DNA of 64,000 nucleotides from Marinobacter adhaerens HP15 (GTDB lineage: Bacteria > Pseudomonadota > Gammaproteobacteria > Pseudomonadales > Oleiphilaceae): NCBI RefSeq assembly GCF_000166295.1, contig NC_017506.1:186001-250000 (forward strand), in the 5' to 3' direction. A program made the translations under genes and the position numbers. The notes under the pieces were generated by a model. It was not told the origin of the DNA and made no database searches. It worked only from the letters and a program-made list of their open reading frames with translations. Shown here piece after piece: positions 46,431 to 58,745 of the stretch. Each line of letters starts with the position of its first letter. The first letter of the stretch is position 1.

Positions 46431-49289
46431 TTGACCGCCCACGTTGCCCCGATTTCCCTCGACTTTGAGGAGGGAATAGATCGCAAGACCCTCCGTCGCC
46501 TGAGGGACCGGTTTCTGCTGGTCAATCAGCAGCGCTGGAATCGTGCCCACTCGGCCCTGTCCTATCGCCAGCAAATGGTGCTGGAGATTCTGCCCCTGGT
46601 TTTCCATCTCAACCATCCGGCCCTGCCCGGTTACCTGGACAGCGATTGCCCCTATGGCCTGAGCAACTATCAGCCGTCACCGGCCACGATCAATGCCGCT
46701 CGTCGACTGGCCCGGACTTTTTCGCTGAAGGATGAAGGCAAGCGCAAACCGGATCTGGACGCCATGTTCCTGATGGGCAGCCCGGGAACCCTTGGCCATT
46801 CCGTGGCCAGTGACCTCGACGTCTGGCTCTGTCACCGCAGTGACCTGCCCGAGCGGGGTATCCGCTGTCTTGAGCGCAAAGCCGCGAAGCTGGCCCGCTG
46901 GGCGGAATCTTTCGGTGTCGAACTGCACGTATTCGTCTTCTGTGCTTCGGATTGGCGGGCCGGTCGGCAACGGGTAGAGGTGACCGGCGAGAACTGTGGC
47001 AGCGCCCAGCATTTCCTGCTGCTGGACGAGTTCTACCGGACCAGCATCCATCTGGCCGGTGCCTGGCCCATGTGGTGGCTGATTCCTGCGGAGCGGGAGG
47101 AAACCTACGATGACTGCATGCGCAAGCTGGTGGATTACCGGTTTGTGCGCGCCGATGACTATATCGACTTTGGCCCGGTGCCGGCGATTCCGGAGGAAGA
47201 ATTCCTTGGTGCTGGCGTCTGGCAGTTGTACAAGGGGATTGATGCGCCCTGGAAGTCGATTCTGAAACTGCTTCTGATCGAATGTTATGCGCGGACCACC
47301 GGTGAGGCTCTGTTGTCCAGCCAGTTCAAGCGGGCTGTTTTCCGCGGCGAAACCGATGCCGACCGTCTGGACCCCTACGTCATGCTCTACAATCGGCTGG
47401 AGGGCTGGCTGACCGGGCCGGAAGTGGCGTCGAGGCTGGACCTGATTCGCCGGAGCCTGTATCTGAAAGCCGGATTGCCACTGACGCGGTCCGAGGTCTC
47501 CGGTGAGCAGTGGCGTGCCCGCCTGCTGCGCCAGCTGGTGACAGGTTGGGGCTGGAGTGAAAACACGCTGGCGGAGCTGGATGATCGTCAACGCTGGCGG
47601 GCAGAGGATGTCACCACCCTGCGTCGCACCATCGTCAACGAATTGACCCACGGTTACCGCCTGCTGTCGAAAATGGCCAGGGAGCATGGCCAACGCGCCG
47701 CCATCAGCGCCAACGATATCAATCTCCTCGGCCGCAAGCTTTATGCCGCGTTTCAGCGCAAGGCGGGCAAGATCGAGCAGATCAATCCCGGGCTGGCCCC
47801 GTCGCTGGCGGAGGAAAACCTGGCGTTTCATCATCAGTCCGAGCAGGGCGGCGACGCCGACGGCTGGCTGCTTTACCGGGACCTCGAAGACCCGGCAGAC
47901 GCTTTCTGGCAGCCGGTTATCCGTCGCTCCGGAAATCTGGCGGAACTGATGGTCTGGTGCTATTGCAACGGTCTGCTGACCCGCTCGACTCGGCTGAATG
48001 TGCGGTCGGGCACCAGTATTGCCTCCGTCAGCGAGTTGCGTGAAATGCTTGATGCCCTGTCTGCGTTCTTGCCATTTCCGATTGCCCCGGCGGAACGGGA
48101 AGCGTTGTCCCGGGGCGTCCGGCCATTGAGGAATCTGCTGTTGGTGAACGTCGGCATTGACCCTCAGGCCCACCTCACGGAAAAGGGCCTTCACAAGCTC
48201 AGTTCCCGGCACGATTCTCTGGGCTTTAGCGGCGGGCGGGAGAATCTGGTCATCAGCATCGACCAGATTACTTTCAATAGCTGGCATGAAGTCAGTCTCC
48301 AGCATTACGCAGCGGGCGATACACTGATCCAGTGCCTGAAGAATGTTCTCGCCTCGGTGGCAGCCAATCCCGACGAATTGCCGGCCGTTCAGGTTCACTG
48401 CCACAACCGTGGTCATGGCTCTGCCATTGCCCGCCGGGTTCAGGAGCTGTTTGCCGATGTCCTCCGGCCCTTTTTTGCCGGAGGTACCGGCCCGCATCCG
48501 CTGCGCTATGTGATTGAAATGGATCGTCGCTACTTCCTGCTCCAGTTCAACGGCCTGGAACCGGGGTTTGTGGCACTCGACAGCTTTGAGGCGCTGATGG
48601 AGCATCTGGCGCTGCCCCAGGAGCGGTACCTGCCGGTGGTGTTCGATCGTTACGCGTTGCAGGACGAGCCGGCCTTGCGGGCGGTTTGCCTGGCCAGCGA
48701 ACCGGACAACATCCAGGTGTTTTATCGTATTCTCGGCGATCAGGCCCGGCTCTGGGTCGTTGACGAACTGGGTTCTGTGTTCAGCTGGGAACAGGCGGTG
48801 ACCAGTCGACGGCATTTGCTGGTGCCGGTACTGCGTTTCCTGGATAACCTGATCGAGCGGCGATTGCTGCGCCATACCGATTCCGCCGGCGTTGTGGCCG
48901 GCGTCCAGTGCTACGAGATTGTCCGGCGGGACGGGGCCTGGCGGGCCGAGTACCGGCCGGAGTCGGATTCGGGAGTGCCTCTGCCCGGATTTGAGGTGCA
49001 GGCCGTGGGCATCCACGAGGGCGACAGTCGCCTGCGCTTTGACATTTTCTGTGGTGATCAGGAATTCAGCGTCCAGGAGTACGGCGACCAGTTGATTCCG
49101 GCAGTGGCCCACTACATCCGCTCCCTCCGACATAGCGATGAGGTCTACCCGGTGTACCTGACCGATATCCACCTGCCCCACGACCTCGACCCCCGGGTGT
49201 ATCAGCAGGATATCCAGACCAGCCAATACCTGTATTACCGGTCTGTGCTGGAAGATTCCCTGAACCGCCATCTCGCGAGGACTCGCTGA
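46431..49289 (+). CDS. cyaA: Class I adenylate cyclase
   Basis: 952 residues. The TTG start has GGAG 7 bp upstream and gives the family N-terminus (RDRFLLVNQQRWNRA); no ATG is suitably placed. The nucleotidyltransferase motif MGSPGTLGHSVASDLDVW (115-132) carries the metal Asp residues 128 and 130. The long C-terminal regulatory half is present. It makes cAMP for Crp/Vfr-type regulators. A weak promoter candidate TTGCCA-N18-CATACT lies at 46369-46398. Confidence 0.95.
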   Translation: MTAHVAPISLDFEEGIDRKTLRRLRDRFLLVNQQRWNRAHSALSYRQQMVLEILPLVFHLNHPALPGYLDSDCPYGLSNYQPSPATINAARRLARTFSLKDEGKRKPDLDAMFLMGSPGTLGHSVASDLDVWLCHRSDLPERGIRCLERKAAKLARWAESFGVELHVFVFCASDWRAGRQRVEVTGENCGSAQHFLLLDEFYRTSIHLAGAWPMWWLIPAEREETYDDCMRKLVDYRFVRADDYIDFGPVPAIPEEEFLGAGVWQLYKGIDAPWKSILKLLLIECYARTTGEALLSSQFKRAVFRGETDADRLDPYVMLYNRLEGWLTGPEVASRLDLIRRSLYLKAGLPLTRSEVSGEQWRARLLRQLVTGWGWSENTLAELDDRQRWRAEDVTTLRRTIVNELTHGYRLLSKMAREHGQRAAISANDINLLGRKLYAAFQRKAGKIEQINPGLAPSLAEENLAFHHQSEQGGDADGWLLYRDLEDPADAFWQPVIRRSGNLAELMVWCYCNGLLTRSTRLNVRSGTSIASVSELREMLDALSAFLPFPIAPAEREALSRGVRPLRNLLLVNVGIDPQAHLTEKGLHKLSSRHDSLGFSGGRENLVISIDQITFNSWHEVSLQHYAAGDTLIQCLKNVLASVAANPDELPAVQVHCHNRGHGSAIARRVQELFADVLRPFFAGGTGPHPLRYVIEMDRRYFLLQFNGLEPGFVALDSFEALMEHLALPQERYLPVVFDRYALQDEPALRAVCLASEPDNIQVFYRILGDQARLWVVDELGSVFSWEQAVTSRRHLLVPVLRFLDNLIERRLLRHTDSAGVVAGVQCYEIVRRDGAWRAEYRPESDSGVPLPGFEVQAVGIHEGDSRLRFDIFCGDQEFSVQEYGDQLIPAVAHYIRSLRHSDEVYPVYLTDIHLPHDLDPRVYQQDIQTSQYLYYRSVLEDSLNRHLARTR

Positions 49290-49315
49290 CCTCGCGGCCC
49301 GGGGCGGGTGTCAGG

Positions 49316-49321
49316 TATACT
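49316..49321 (+). promoter_or_regulatory. Possible -10 element (TATACT) for lptM-lysA-dapF
   Basis: TATACT, 34 bp before the lptM ATG, 26 bp after cyaA. There is no good -35, so read-through from cyaA may also drive the operon. Confidence 0.35.
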
Positions 49322-49355
49322 GCGCCCATAGTGAACTCAGGGGTAGGTAGCCGAT

Positions 49356-49517
49356 ATGCGAGCGTGGACTCTGTCGATCATGACGTTGATGCTGGCTCTG
49401 GTTGTGAGCGGTTGCGGTCAGAAAGGTCCGTTGTACCGTGACAGTCAGGCCGCTTCGATAACGTCCGGGCCGGATTCGGCCCAGGAGCAGCCCGATCGCG
49501 AAGAAACCCGCGACTAG
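49356..49517 (+). CDS. lptM: Small outer-membrane lipoprotein LptM (LppL/YifL)
   Basis: 53 residues. A short basic N-terminus and hydrophobic core lead to the lipobox LVVSGC with lipidated Cys20, followed by the diagnostic GQKGPLY. In E. coli LptM supports assembly of the LptD-LptE LPS translocon; in Pseudomonas the same gene is lppL, encoded before lysA as here. GGTAG precedes the ATG. A C-terminal tail rich in Gln, Glu and Asp follows. Confidence 0.88.
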   Translation: MRAWTLSIMTLMLALVVSGCGQKGPLYRDSQAASITSGPDSAQEQPDREETRD

Positions 49518-49558
49518 CGCCATGGCCTCCCGGCCCCGTTAAACGAATCAGGAAACTC

Positions 49559-50809
49559 ATGGATCATTTCAACTACCGCGACGGCGAGCTGTACGCCGAG
49601 GATATCCCTGTCTCTGCCATTGCCGATCGTTTTGGCACACCGGCCTACGTGTATTCGCGCGCCACGCTTGAGCGACATTACCGGGCCTATGATGACGCCC
49701 TTCGGGATCACCCGCACCTGGTGTGCTACGCCGTTAAAGCCAATAGCAATCTGGCGGTGCTGAACGTTCTCGCGCGGCTCGGTGCCGGCTTTGATATCGT
49801 GTCGGCCGGTGAGCTGGAGCGGGTACTGCGGGCCGGTGGTGATCCGTCGCGGGTGGTCTTCTCCGGCGTTGGCAAGCAGGAATGGGAAATGAAGCGGGCC
49901 CTTGAAGTGGGCGTGCGCTGCTTCAACGTCGAATCCGATACCGAACTGGACAGGCTCAATGCGGTGGCGGGAGAACTCGGCGTAAAGGCGCCGATCTCTC
50001 TGCGGGTGAACCCGGATGTTGATGCCGGTACCCATCCCTATATTTCCACGGGTCTGAAAGAGAACAAGTTCGGGATTGATATTGCCGAAGCGTCGCAGGT
50101 CTATGCCCGTGCGGCAGGTATGCCGAATCTCGACGTGAAGGGTGTGGATTGTCACATCGGCTCACAGCTGACGAGCGTGTCACCGTTCCTCGACGCACTG
50201 GACCGAGTGCTGGCCCTGATTGATTCCCTGGCGGACCAGGGCATCCACATTCATCACCTGGATATGGGCGGTGGCCTGGGCGTCACCTACAACCAGGAGC
50301 AGCCACCACAGCCGTCGGATTACGTGAAAGCGCTGGCCGAGCGCCTGGGTGACCGCAAACTGGAGCTGATTCTGGAGCCCGGCCGATCCATTGCCGCCAA
50401 CGCTGGCATCCTGGTTACCAGAGTCGAATTCCTGAAGTGCACCGAGCACCGGAATTTTGCCATCATTGATGCCGCCATGAATGATCTGATCCGGCCGGCC
50501 CTGTACAGCGCCTGGCAGGCGATTATCCCGGTCAAGCCACACCAGGATGGTGAGGAAAAGGCCTGGGATCTGGTTGGTCCGGTCTGTGAAACCGGCGATT
50601 TCCTGGGCAAGGACCGTCACCTGCGCCTGCAGGCCGGGGATCTGCTGGCGGTTCGCTCTGCGGGAGCCTATGGCTTTGTCATGAGCTCAAACTACAACAC
50701 GCGGAACCGGCCGCCGGAACTCATGGTCGATGGCGACCAGGTGCATGTGGTCCGCCGCCGTGAAACTCTCGAAGACCAGCTCGCACCCGAGAGCTGCCTT
50801 CCGGAATGA
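49559..50809 (+). CDS. lysA: Diaminopimelate decarboxylase
   Basis: 416 residues, fold-type III PLP enzyme that converts meso-diaminopimelate to lysine. The PLP lysine is Lys60 (CYAVKANSN). HIGSQLTS, the glycine-rich [20 protein letters not shown] and [11 protein letters not shown] are all present. AGGA lies before the ATG. The stop overlaps the dapF start (ATGA). Confidence 0.96.
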   Translation: MDHFNYRDGELYAEDIPVSAIADRFGTPAYVYSRATLERHYRAYDDALRDHPHLVCYAVKANSNLAVLNVLARLGAGFDIVSAGELERVLRAGGDPSRVVFSGVGKQEWEMKRALEVGVRCFNVESDTELDRLNAVAGELGVKAPISLRVNPDVDAGTHPYISTGLKENKFGIDIAEASQVYARAAGMPNLDVKGVDCHIGSQLTSVSPFLDALDRVLALIDSLADQGIHIHHLDMGGGLGVTYNQEQPPQPSDYVKALAERLGDRKLELILEPGRSIAANAGILVTRVEFLKCTEHRNFAIIDAAMNDLIRPALYSAWQAIIPVKPHQDGEEKAWDLVGPVCETGDFLGKDRHLRLQAGDLLAVRSAGAYGFVMSSNYNTRNRPPELMVDGDQVHVVRRRETLEDQLAPESCLPE

Positions 50810-51738
50810 GCGGGAGCGAGGAGATGACACAGCAACGCCGGACCCAGGGCCCCATGCTTCGATTCACCAAGATGCATGGGCTGGGTAATGATTTTATGGT
50901 GGTGGATGCCATCAGCCAGCCTTTTCGTCTGCGCCCCGAGATGATCCGCGAACTGGCCAACAGGAATTTCGGAATTGGCTTCGATCAGTTGCTGGTGGTG
51001 GAGCCGCCCGGGCTGCCGGATGTCGATTTCCGCTACCGCATTTTCAATGCGGACGGGTCCGAGGTGGAGCAGTGCGGCAACGGTGCCCGCTGCTTCGCCC
51101 GGTTTGTCCGGGACCAGCGACTGACCAACAAAAAGGTCATCCGCGTCCAGACCGCCAAGGGCGTGATCGAGCTCCGTGTCGGCCGGGAAGGCATGGTGAT
51201 GGTCAATATGGGCGTGCCCGAGTTCAATCCGCCGGCCATTCCGTTCGCCGCCGACCGTCGAAAGGATGTCTACACCGTGGATGTGGACGGCCAGACAGTG
51301 GAACTGAGCGCCTTGTCCATGGGTAACCCCCATGGTGTGCTGCTGGTTGAGGATGTAGACCAGGCGCCGGTGGAAACGCTGGGGCCCAAGCTCGAGCGGC
51401 ATCCCCGCTTCCCGGCACGGGCCAACATCGGGTTTCTCCAGATTCTGGATCGTACCCATGTCCGCCTGCGGGTGTTTGAGCGTGGCTCGGGCGAGACCCT
51501 CGCCTGCGGTAGTGGTGCCTGTGCCGCCGTGGTGGCCGGCTGCCTGCGAGGCCTGCTGGATGCCCGCGTGGAAGTGGAATTGCGGGGTGGCCCTCTGGTC
51601 ATTGAATGGCAGGGTGAAGGGACCCCTGTTATGATGGAAGGGCCTGCAACCAGCGTATTTGAGGGGCAGTTGAGGCTGCCGGGTGATTCTGGTGGTCGTC
51701 GACGCAGGAGCGCTCGCCCCCATAAACAACGATCCTGA
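50806..51738 (+). CDS. dapF: Diaminopimelate epimerase
   Basis: 310 residues from the overlapping ATG 50806; ATG 50824 (with GGAG 7 bp upstream) and ATG 50854 (closest to the E. coli start) are also possible. It converts LL- to meso-diaminopimelate for peptidoglycan and lysine. The two catalytic cysteines are Cys90 (EQCGNGARC) and Cys234 (LACGSGAC). KMHGLGNDF is the family start motif. The C-terminus has about 25 Arg/Ser-rich residues beyond the usual end. Confidence 0.95.
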   Translation: MSGSEEMTQQRRTQGPMLRFTKMHGLGNDFMVVDAISQPFRLRPEMIRELANRNFGIGFDQLLVVEPPGLPDVDFRYRIFNADGSEVEQCGNGARCFARFVRDQRLTNKKVIRVQTAKGVIELRVGREGMVMVNMGVPEFNPPAIPFAADRRKDVYTVDVDGQTVELSALSMGNPHGVLLVEDVDQAPVETLGPKLERHPRFPARANIGFLQILDRTHVRLRVFERGSGETLACGSGACAAVVAGCLRGLLDARVEVELRGGPLVIEWQGEGTPVMMEGPATSVFEGQLRLPGDSGGRRRRSARPHKQRS

Positions 51739-51754
51739 CAGCCAGGAGTACTCC

Positions 51755-52501
51755 ATGACAGAACAAACGGCCCGCCAGAAGGCCGGTGAGCTCACCCGGG
51801 AAGAGGTGGCGGATTACCTGCGCGCCAACCCCGATTTCTTCATCGACCAGGACGAGCTGCTGCGCAGCCTGACCCTGCCCCACGACAGTGGCCGGGCCAT
51901 TTCGCTGGTCGAACGCCAGGTGCATCTGTTCCGGGAGCAGCGGGACACCCTGCGCAGGGAGTTGGTAGAGCTTGTATCCATCGCCCGCCATAACGACCGG
52001 TTGTTCGAGAAGAGCAAGCGTTTGCTGATGCAGGTGATTGAAGCGCGGACGCTCAACGATATGGCTGCTGCCATTGATGACAGTATCCGTGGTGATTTCG
52101 GTCTCGACGCCGCTTCCGTGTTGTTGTTTACCGATGTTGAGCTGCCTGAGGCCTCTCAAGGCGCCCTGCATGTGGTCAGTCCTTCTGCGGCCCGTGAGCG
52201 CCTGGGCAGCCTGCTGGAAGGCGAGAGGGCTGTGTGCGGTCAGTTCCGTGAAAGCGAACGGGAGTTCCTGTTTCCGGACCGTGAAGAACCCATTGCCTCG
52301 GTCGCCCTGGTGCCGCTGAGGCATGACGAGCTGGTGGGCGTGTTTGCGGTCGGTAGCTGCCAGCCGGGGTACTTTGACCAGAGCATGGGTTCCCTGTTCC
52401 TGAGCTACATCAGCGACACACTCAGCCGCCTGCTGCCGCCCATGGTGCAGCGCCACACAGCGGCTGCTCCGGTCACCGACATGGCGACGGAGTCCCGCTA
52501 A
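51755..52501 (+). CDS. DUF484 family protein
   Basis: 248 residues from ATG 51755 (AGGAG 7 bp upstream); the longer frame overlaps dapF. The N-terminal helix-rich part (REEVADYLRANPDFFIDQDELL, then SLVERQVHLFREQ) is diagnostic of DUF484/YigA. The rest is GAF-like (LDAASVLLFTDV, IASVALVPLRHDELVGVFAVGS). Function is unknown; the gene is almost always between dapF and xerC. Confidence 0.9.
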   Translation: MTEQTARQKAGELTREEVADYLRANPDFFIDQDELLRSLTLPHDSGRAISLVERQVHLFREQRDTLRRELVELVSIARHNDRLFEKSKRLLMQVIEARTLNDMAAAIDDSIRGDFGLDAASVLLFTDVELPEASQGALHVVSPSAARERLGSLLEGERAVCGQFRESEREFLFPDREEPIASVALVPLRHDELVGVFAVGSCQPGYFDQSMGSLFLSYISDTLSRLLPPMVQRHTAAAPVTDMATESR

Positions 52502-52502
52502 C

Positions 52503-53462
52503 GTGTCAGAAGCCCCGGAGAGTCCGGCAGTGCCCAATGAGCTGACCGGGCCGCTGGCGGAATTTATCCGGCACCTGGCTTCTGAAAAACGCCATTCTCC
52601 AAGAACCTGCGACAGCTACCACCGCGACCTGCTGCGTCTGGCGGACTGGCTGGGCCGCAGTGGATTCGTTGCCTGGCAACGGGTGACCAACCACGACCTG
52701 CGCCGCTACGTCGCGACGCTCAGCCGGGAGGGGTTGTCAGGCCGGAGCATTGCCAGACATCTCTCGGCGACCCGCCGTTTCTACCAGTTCCTGCTCAGGG
52801 AGAAGCTGGCATCGGATAATCCGGCGCTGGATATCCGGGCCCCCAAGAGTGGCCGCCGTCTGCCTCGCGTTGCAGATGTGGATCAACTGAATCATCTACT
52901 GGACGGACAGCCGGACGATCCCCTGGAAGTGCGGGATCTATGTATGTTCGAACTGATGTATTCTTCCGGGTTGCGGCTGGCGGAGCTGGCAAGCCTGGAT
53001 CTGGATACCGTCGATGTGCGCAGTGGTGAGGTTCGCGTGATGGGTAAGGGTGGCAAGGAACGCCTACTGCCCGTCGGACGAAAAGCCATTGCAGCCATAC
53101 AGGCCTGGGTACCGTACAGAGCGGCGTTGGCCAATGACGGTGAGGCTGCCCTGTTCGTCAGCCAGCGGGGCGAACGACTCAGCCACCGAAGTATCCAGGC
53201 CCGCCTGAGCCGCTGGGGAATCAGCCGCGGTGCCGACCAGAAGCTCCATCCGCACCTGCTGCGACACTCGTTTGCCAGCCACATGCTTGAATCCAGTGGT
53301 GACCTTCGTGCCGTACAGGAACTTCTGGGCCATGCCGACATTGCCACGACCCAGGTCTATACTCATCTTGATTTTCAACATTTGGCCCGGGTTTATGACC
53401 AGAGTCACCCCAGAGCACGACGCGATCGGTATCATGGTAAAACCAGTGACGAGAGTTCCTGA
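52503..53462 (+). CDS. xerC: Site-specific tyrosine recombinase XerC
   Basis: 319 residues from a GTG start 1 bp after the DUF484 stop. With XerD it resolves chromosome dimers at dif under FtsK control. The catalytic set is visible: Arg158 (SGLRLAEL), the beta-hairpin Lys (MGKGGKERLLP), His251 and Arg254 (HLLRHSFASH), His277 (LLGHADI) and Tyr286 (TTQVYTH). The context identifies it as the housekeeping enzyme, not a phage or integron integrase. Confidence 0.96.
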   Translation: MSEAPESPAVPNELTGPLAEFIRHLASEKRHSPRTCDSYHRDLLRLADWLGRSGFVAWQRVTNHDLRRYVATLSREGLSGRSIARHLSATRRFYQFLLREKLASDNPALDIRAPKSGRRLPRVADVDQLNHLLDGQPDDPLEVRDLCMFELMYSSGLRLAELASLDLDTVDVRSGEVRVMGKGGKERLLPVGRKAIAAIQAWVPYRAALANDGEAALFVSQRGERLSHRSIQARLSRWGISRGADQKLHPHLLRHSFASHMLESSGDLRAVQELLGHADIATTQVYTHLDFQHLARVYDQSHPRARRDRYHGKTSDESS

Positions 53463-53530
53463 GACCAGCACGGGTCATCTAGGGGTTTTTCACACATCAA
53501 CAGTACAGCAAGGATAGGCGGGAGCGCTCC

Positions 53531-55024
53531 ATGGCATCGGATCAGTCCTGGAAGGAAAAATACCTTCAGGAACTCGAGTCTGCAGACAATCGGGAAAAGC
53601 AGTGGAAGGCGGAGCGGAATACCCTTGAACGCATGCTGGTGCGCACCAGTCTCGCCTCCGAAGGCCAGACCCCGGAGCTGGATCGGTTGCTGGCTCGCAT
53701 CCGGAAGGACCTGCGGAAGAACCGGGTAGATGTGGACGCCTGGAAGGACTTGCAGGATCAGATTGATCGCCAGGTCGCCCTGCTCGATGAGCGCCAGTCG
53801 GCCAACGACAGGAAGCCTTCCTTTTTCTCCCGTCTGGCGCGAGAGCCAGAGCAAGAGTCCCAGCAACAGCAGCAACAGGTCAGCGCGGAACCTTTACCGG
53901 AAAGCAGCGAGCAGCCTGAGTCCCTCCCGGGCAATGAACAGGATATCGAGGACAACGTCCAGCGGTTGCGCATTGCCCGCCGTGTGGGCCAGCTGTTGGG
54001 TCAGATGCTTACCCAGGTCTCCCTTGAGCCCGCCGCCGAGGCCCGGGCACGGGCGCTGCAGCAATCTCTGCTTGCCAGTAACGACTGGAACGAATTGCGC
54101 GAAGGCCTGAACCACGTGGCTGAGCTGGTCATCGCTGCAGTTACCCGGAGCAAGCGAGAATTCGAAGCCTTTCTCAAACGCCTTGATGAACGTCTGGAGC
54201 TGTTGAAGGAACACTTCTCGGCCCAGTCCTCGGCCCAGTGCGGCCGGCTGGATGCCTCAGAGCACCTTGATCGCGAGATCCGCGAGGAAATTGAGCGGGT
54301 CGGGCAACGTTTGCAGGAGAGCGATGACCTTCAGGATCTCAAACAGTCGGTCAGTCGTCATCTTGAGTCCATTGGTCAGGCGGTAGGCCGTTTCCGTACC
54401 CAGGAATCCGAGCGCGAGCGTGCGCTCTCCGAGCAGCTTGAGGCCATGCAGGAGAAAGTGGCGGCCATGGAGGCCCACTCCGAGCAGATGCAGGAACAGG
54501 TCCGTAAGGAGAGGCTCCGGGCCATGACCGACCTGCTTACCGAGTTGCCCAACCGTGAAGCCTGGCAGGAGCGACTGTCATTCGAGTACAACCGCTGGCA
54601 ACGCTACAGCCATCCGTTGACCATCGGTGTACTGGATATCGATCTTTTCAAACGGATCAACGACTCCTATGGTCACAAGGCCGGCGACAGGGTGTTGCAG
54701 CTGGTTGCGAGAGAGTTCAGGGATCGCTTGCGCACCACGGACTTTGTGGCTCGTTTTGGCGGCGAGGAATTCGTGGTGTTGTTCCCGGAAACCGAACCTT
54801 CGGACGCGCGAGCAGTGGTGGACAAGTTGCGGGAACATGTCGGCAAGCTGCCGTTCCACTTCCGCGGCGAGCCGGTCACTGTGACCTTCTCAGCCGGCCT
54901 CGCGGGATTCATTGCGGGCGACACCGAGGAGTCGGTGTTCGACCGGGCCGACCGGGCCCTCTATCAGGCCAAGGACGCCGGCCGGGACCAGGTGATGATC
55001 AGCGACAGTGCCGATGTTCAGTGA
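53531..55024 (+). CDS. Diguanylate cyclase with N-terminal helical region
   Basis: 497 residues. Residues 1-330 are mostly helical and coiled-coil, with Gln/Glu-rich linkers (a QQQQQ run near 117-121) and no membrane segment. The C-terminal GGDEF domain (335-497) has an intact GGEEF (410-414) and an I-site RxxD (Arg401-Asp404), so active and product-inhibited. The architecture resembles the Pseudomonas DgcP-type cyclases. It replaces the yigB gene usually found after xerC. Its stop overlaps the convergent DUF2789 gene by 7 bp. Confidence 0.88.
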   Translation: MASDQSWKEKYLQELESADNREKQWKAERNTLERMLVRTSLASEGQTPELDRLLARIRKDLRKNRVDVDAWKDLQDQIDRQVALLDERQSANDRKPSFFSRLAREPEQESQQQQQQVSAEPLPESSEQPESLPGNEQDIEDNVQRLRIARRVGQLLGQMLTQVSLEPAAEARARALQQSLLASNDWNELREGLNHVAELVIAAVTRSKREFEAFLKRLDERLELLKEHFSAQSSAQCGRLDASEHLDREIREEIERVGQRLQESDDLQDLKQSVSRHLESIGQAVGRFRTQESERERALSEQLEAMQEKVAAMEAHSEQMQEQVRKERLRAMTDLLTELPNREAWQERLSFEYNRWQRYSHPLTIGVLDIDLFKRINDSYGHKAGDRVLQLVAREFRDRLRTTDFVARFGGEEFVVLFPETEPSDARAVVDKLREHVGKLPFHFRGEPVTVTFSAGLAGFIAGDTEESVFDRADRALYQAKDAGRDQVMISDSADVQ

Positions 55025-55257
55025 CGCATCATTGCGTCCAGCTCGTCGATCACCTCCGCCCAGTCGCTGTCTTCCTCCAGGCCTTCTTCCAGGAAGTGAG
55101 ACTGGCTTTCGGACCAGATGGGAGCATCCTGGATCGCAACTTCGCTCGGCAGGGGCGAGTACCTGGCGACAAAATCCTCAATGCTTTTGGCGTCGGACGC
55201 CAGGCCTAGCTGCTCGAACAGAGTACTGAGGGTGTGTTTGCTGGTGTCCATGGACAT
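55018..55257 (-). CDS. DUF2789 family protein
   Basis: 79 residues from the ATG at 55257 (GGGAG 4 bp upstream); an ATG two codons later is possible. HTLSTLFEQLGLASD, the middle PLPSEVAIQDAPIWSESQSHFL and C-terminal DWAEVIDELDAMM match the small DUF2789 family of unknown function. It is acidic and soluble. Its 3' end overlaps the convergent diguanylate cyclase gene. Confidence 0.8.
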   Translation of the reverse strand: MSMDTSKHTLSTLFEQLGLASDAKSIEDFVARYSPLPSEVAIQDAPIWSESQSHFLEEGLEEDSDWAEVIDELDAMMRH

Positions 55258-55347
55258 TCGTCTCCCGTTGGCCGTTTGCCTGAATGAAATCAATGGCGTT
55301 TGCAGGTATTGTTCCCTGAAATGTAGCGGAACCCTTAAGGATATCCA

Positions 55348-58149
<2,802 letters not shown>

Positions 58150-58161
58150 GAGCCGGGTGGG

Positions 58162-58527
58162 TTACAGACAATCGAACTGCGAGCGACGGTCGAAAGCGAC
58201 CGAGACCATGTCGTAACCGGAATCCGAGAGTTGGCGGATCAGGTCGCGGTCTTTCAGCAGAGTCATGCAGACCTTGTGCACGCTGGCCTGAAGCTGTTCA
58301 GAGGCCATGTCGTTAGAAGCCAGGCGGAAATCCACAATCAGGTATTTGCGCTCGACCGCCGCGCTGGCGGGGATATCCTGTCGTTCAACGCTCTCGTACC
58401 CGATATAGGTCGCCTGGGCTTCCGGAAACACCTGGCTCATGAGTACATCAAGATTTTCGGCATGAACAAGCGGTGCCGACAGCAAAAGGGCTGTGGCAGC
58501 GAGGCGAAGTGAGCGTGTGATAGTCAT
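58162..58527 (-). CDS. Exported protein of unknown function
   Basis: 121 residues with a clear signal peptide (cut after VHA, about residue 23). The mature part has two cysteines (KVCMTLL and the penultimate FDCL), which could form a disulfide, and a YLIVDFRLASND strand-like segment. I do not recognise a family. The gene is convergent with the sensor-kinase gene, 12 bp away. Confidence 0.65.
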   Translation of the reverse strand: MTITRSLRLAATALLLSAPLVHAENLDVLMSQVFPEAQATYIGYESVERQDIPASAAVERKYLIVDFRLASNDMASEQLQASVHKVCMTLLKDRDLIRQLSDSGYDMVSVAFDRRSQFDCL

Positions 58528-58562
58528 TGGAGGCCACTCCCTGGTGACATTCCGGTTAATTT

Positions 58563-58587
58563 GTAACCAAGTGTAAAGTTTGGTTAC
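58563..58587. promoter_or_regulatory. Inverted repeat GTAACCAA-N9-TTGGTTAC
   Basis: Perfect 8-bp arms spaced by nine bases, so centres lie about 17 bp apart, 36 bp upstream of the minus-strand exported-protein gene and in the divergent gap of 218 bp. No T-run follows, so an operator for a dimeric regulator is likelier than a terminator. Confidence 0.5.
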
Positions 58588-58745
58588 CGTTGATTATTGC
58601 AGAGTCTGTCGCATTTTGCGTGATATGTGACATTAATTTTTCAATTGTTTGCAGTCTCGATACAGTGACGACCGGGCTTTCGGGCTCCCGGTCCGATGCA
58701 CGATCAACTATGATGTGGGTAAGACGGACTTAGAGAGGAAAACGC

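Noticed and set aside
46677-49271. 864-codon minus-strand open frame opposite cyaA
   Set aside because: Shadow of the cyaA codon pattern; no recognisable motif and no ribosome site.
52503-53462. XerC as a sign of an integrative element
   Set aside because: The dapF-DUF484-xerC context is the housekeeping locus; there are no attachment-site repeats or phage genes nearby.
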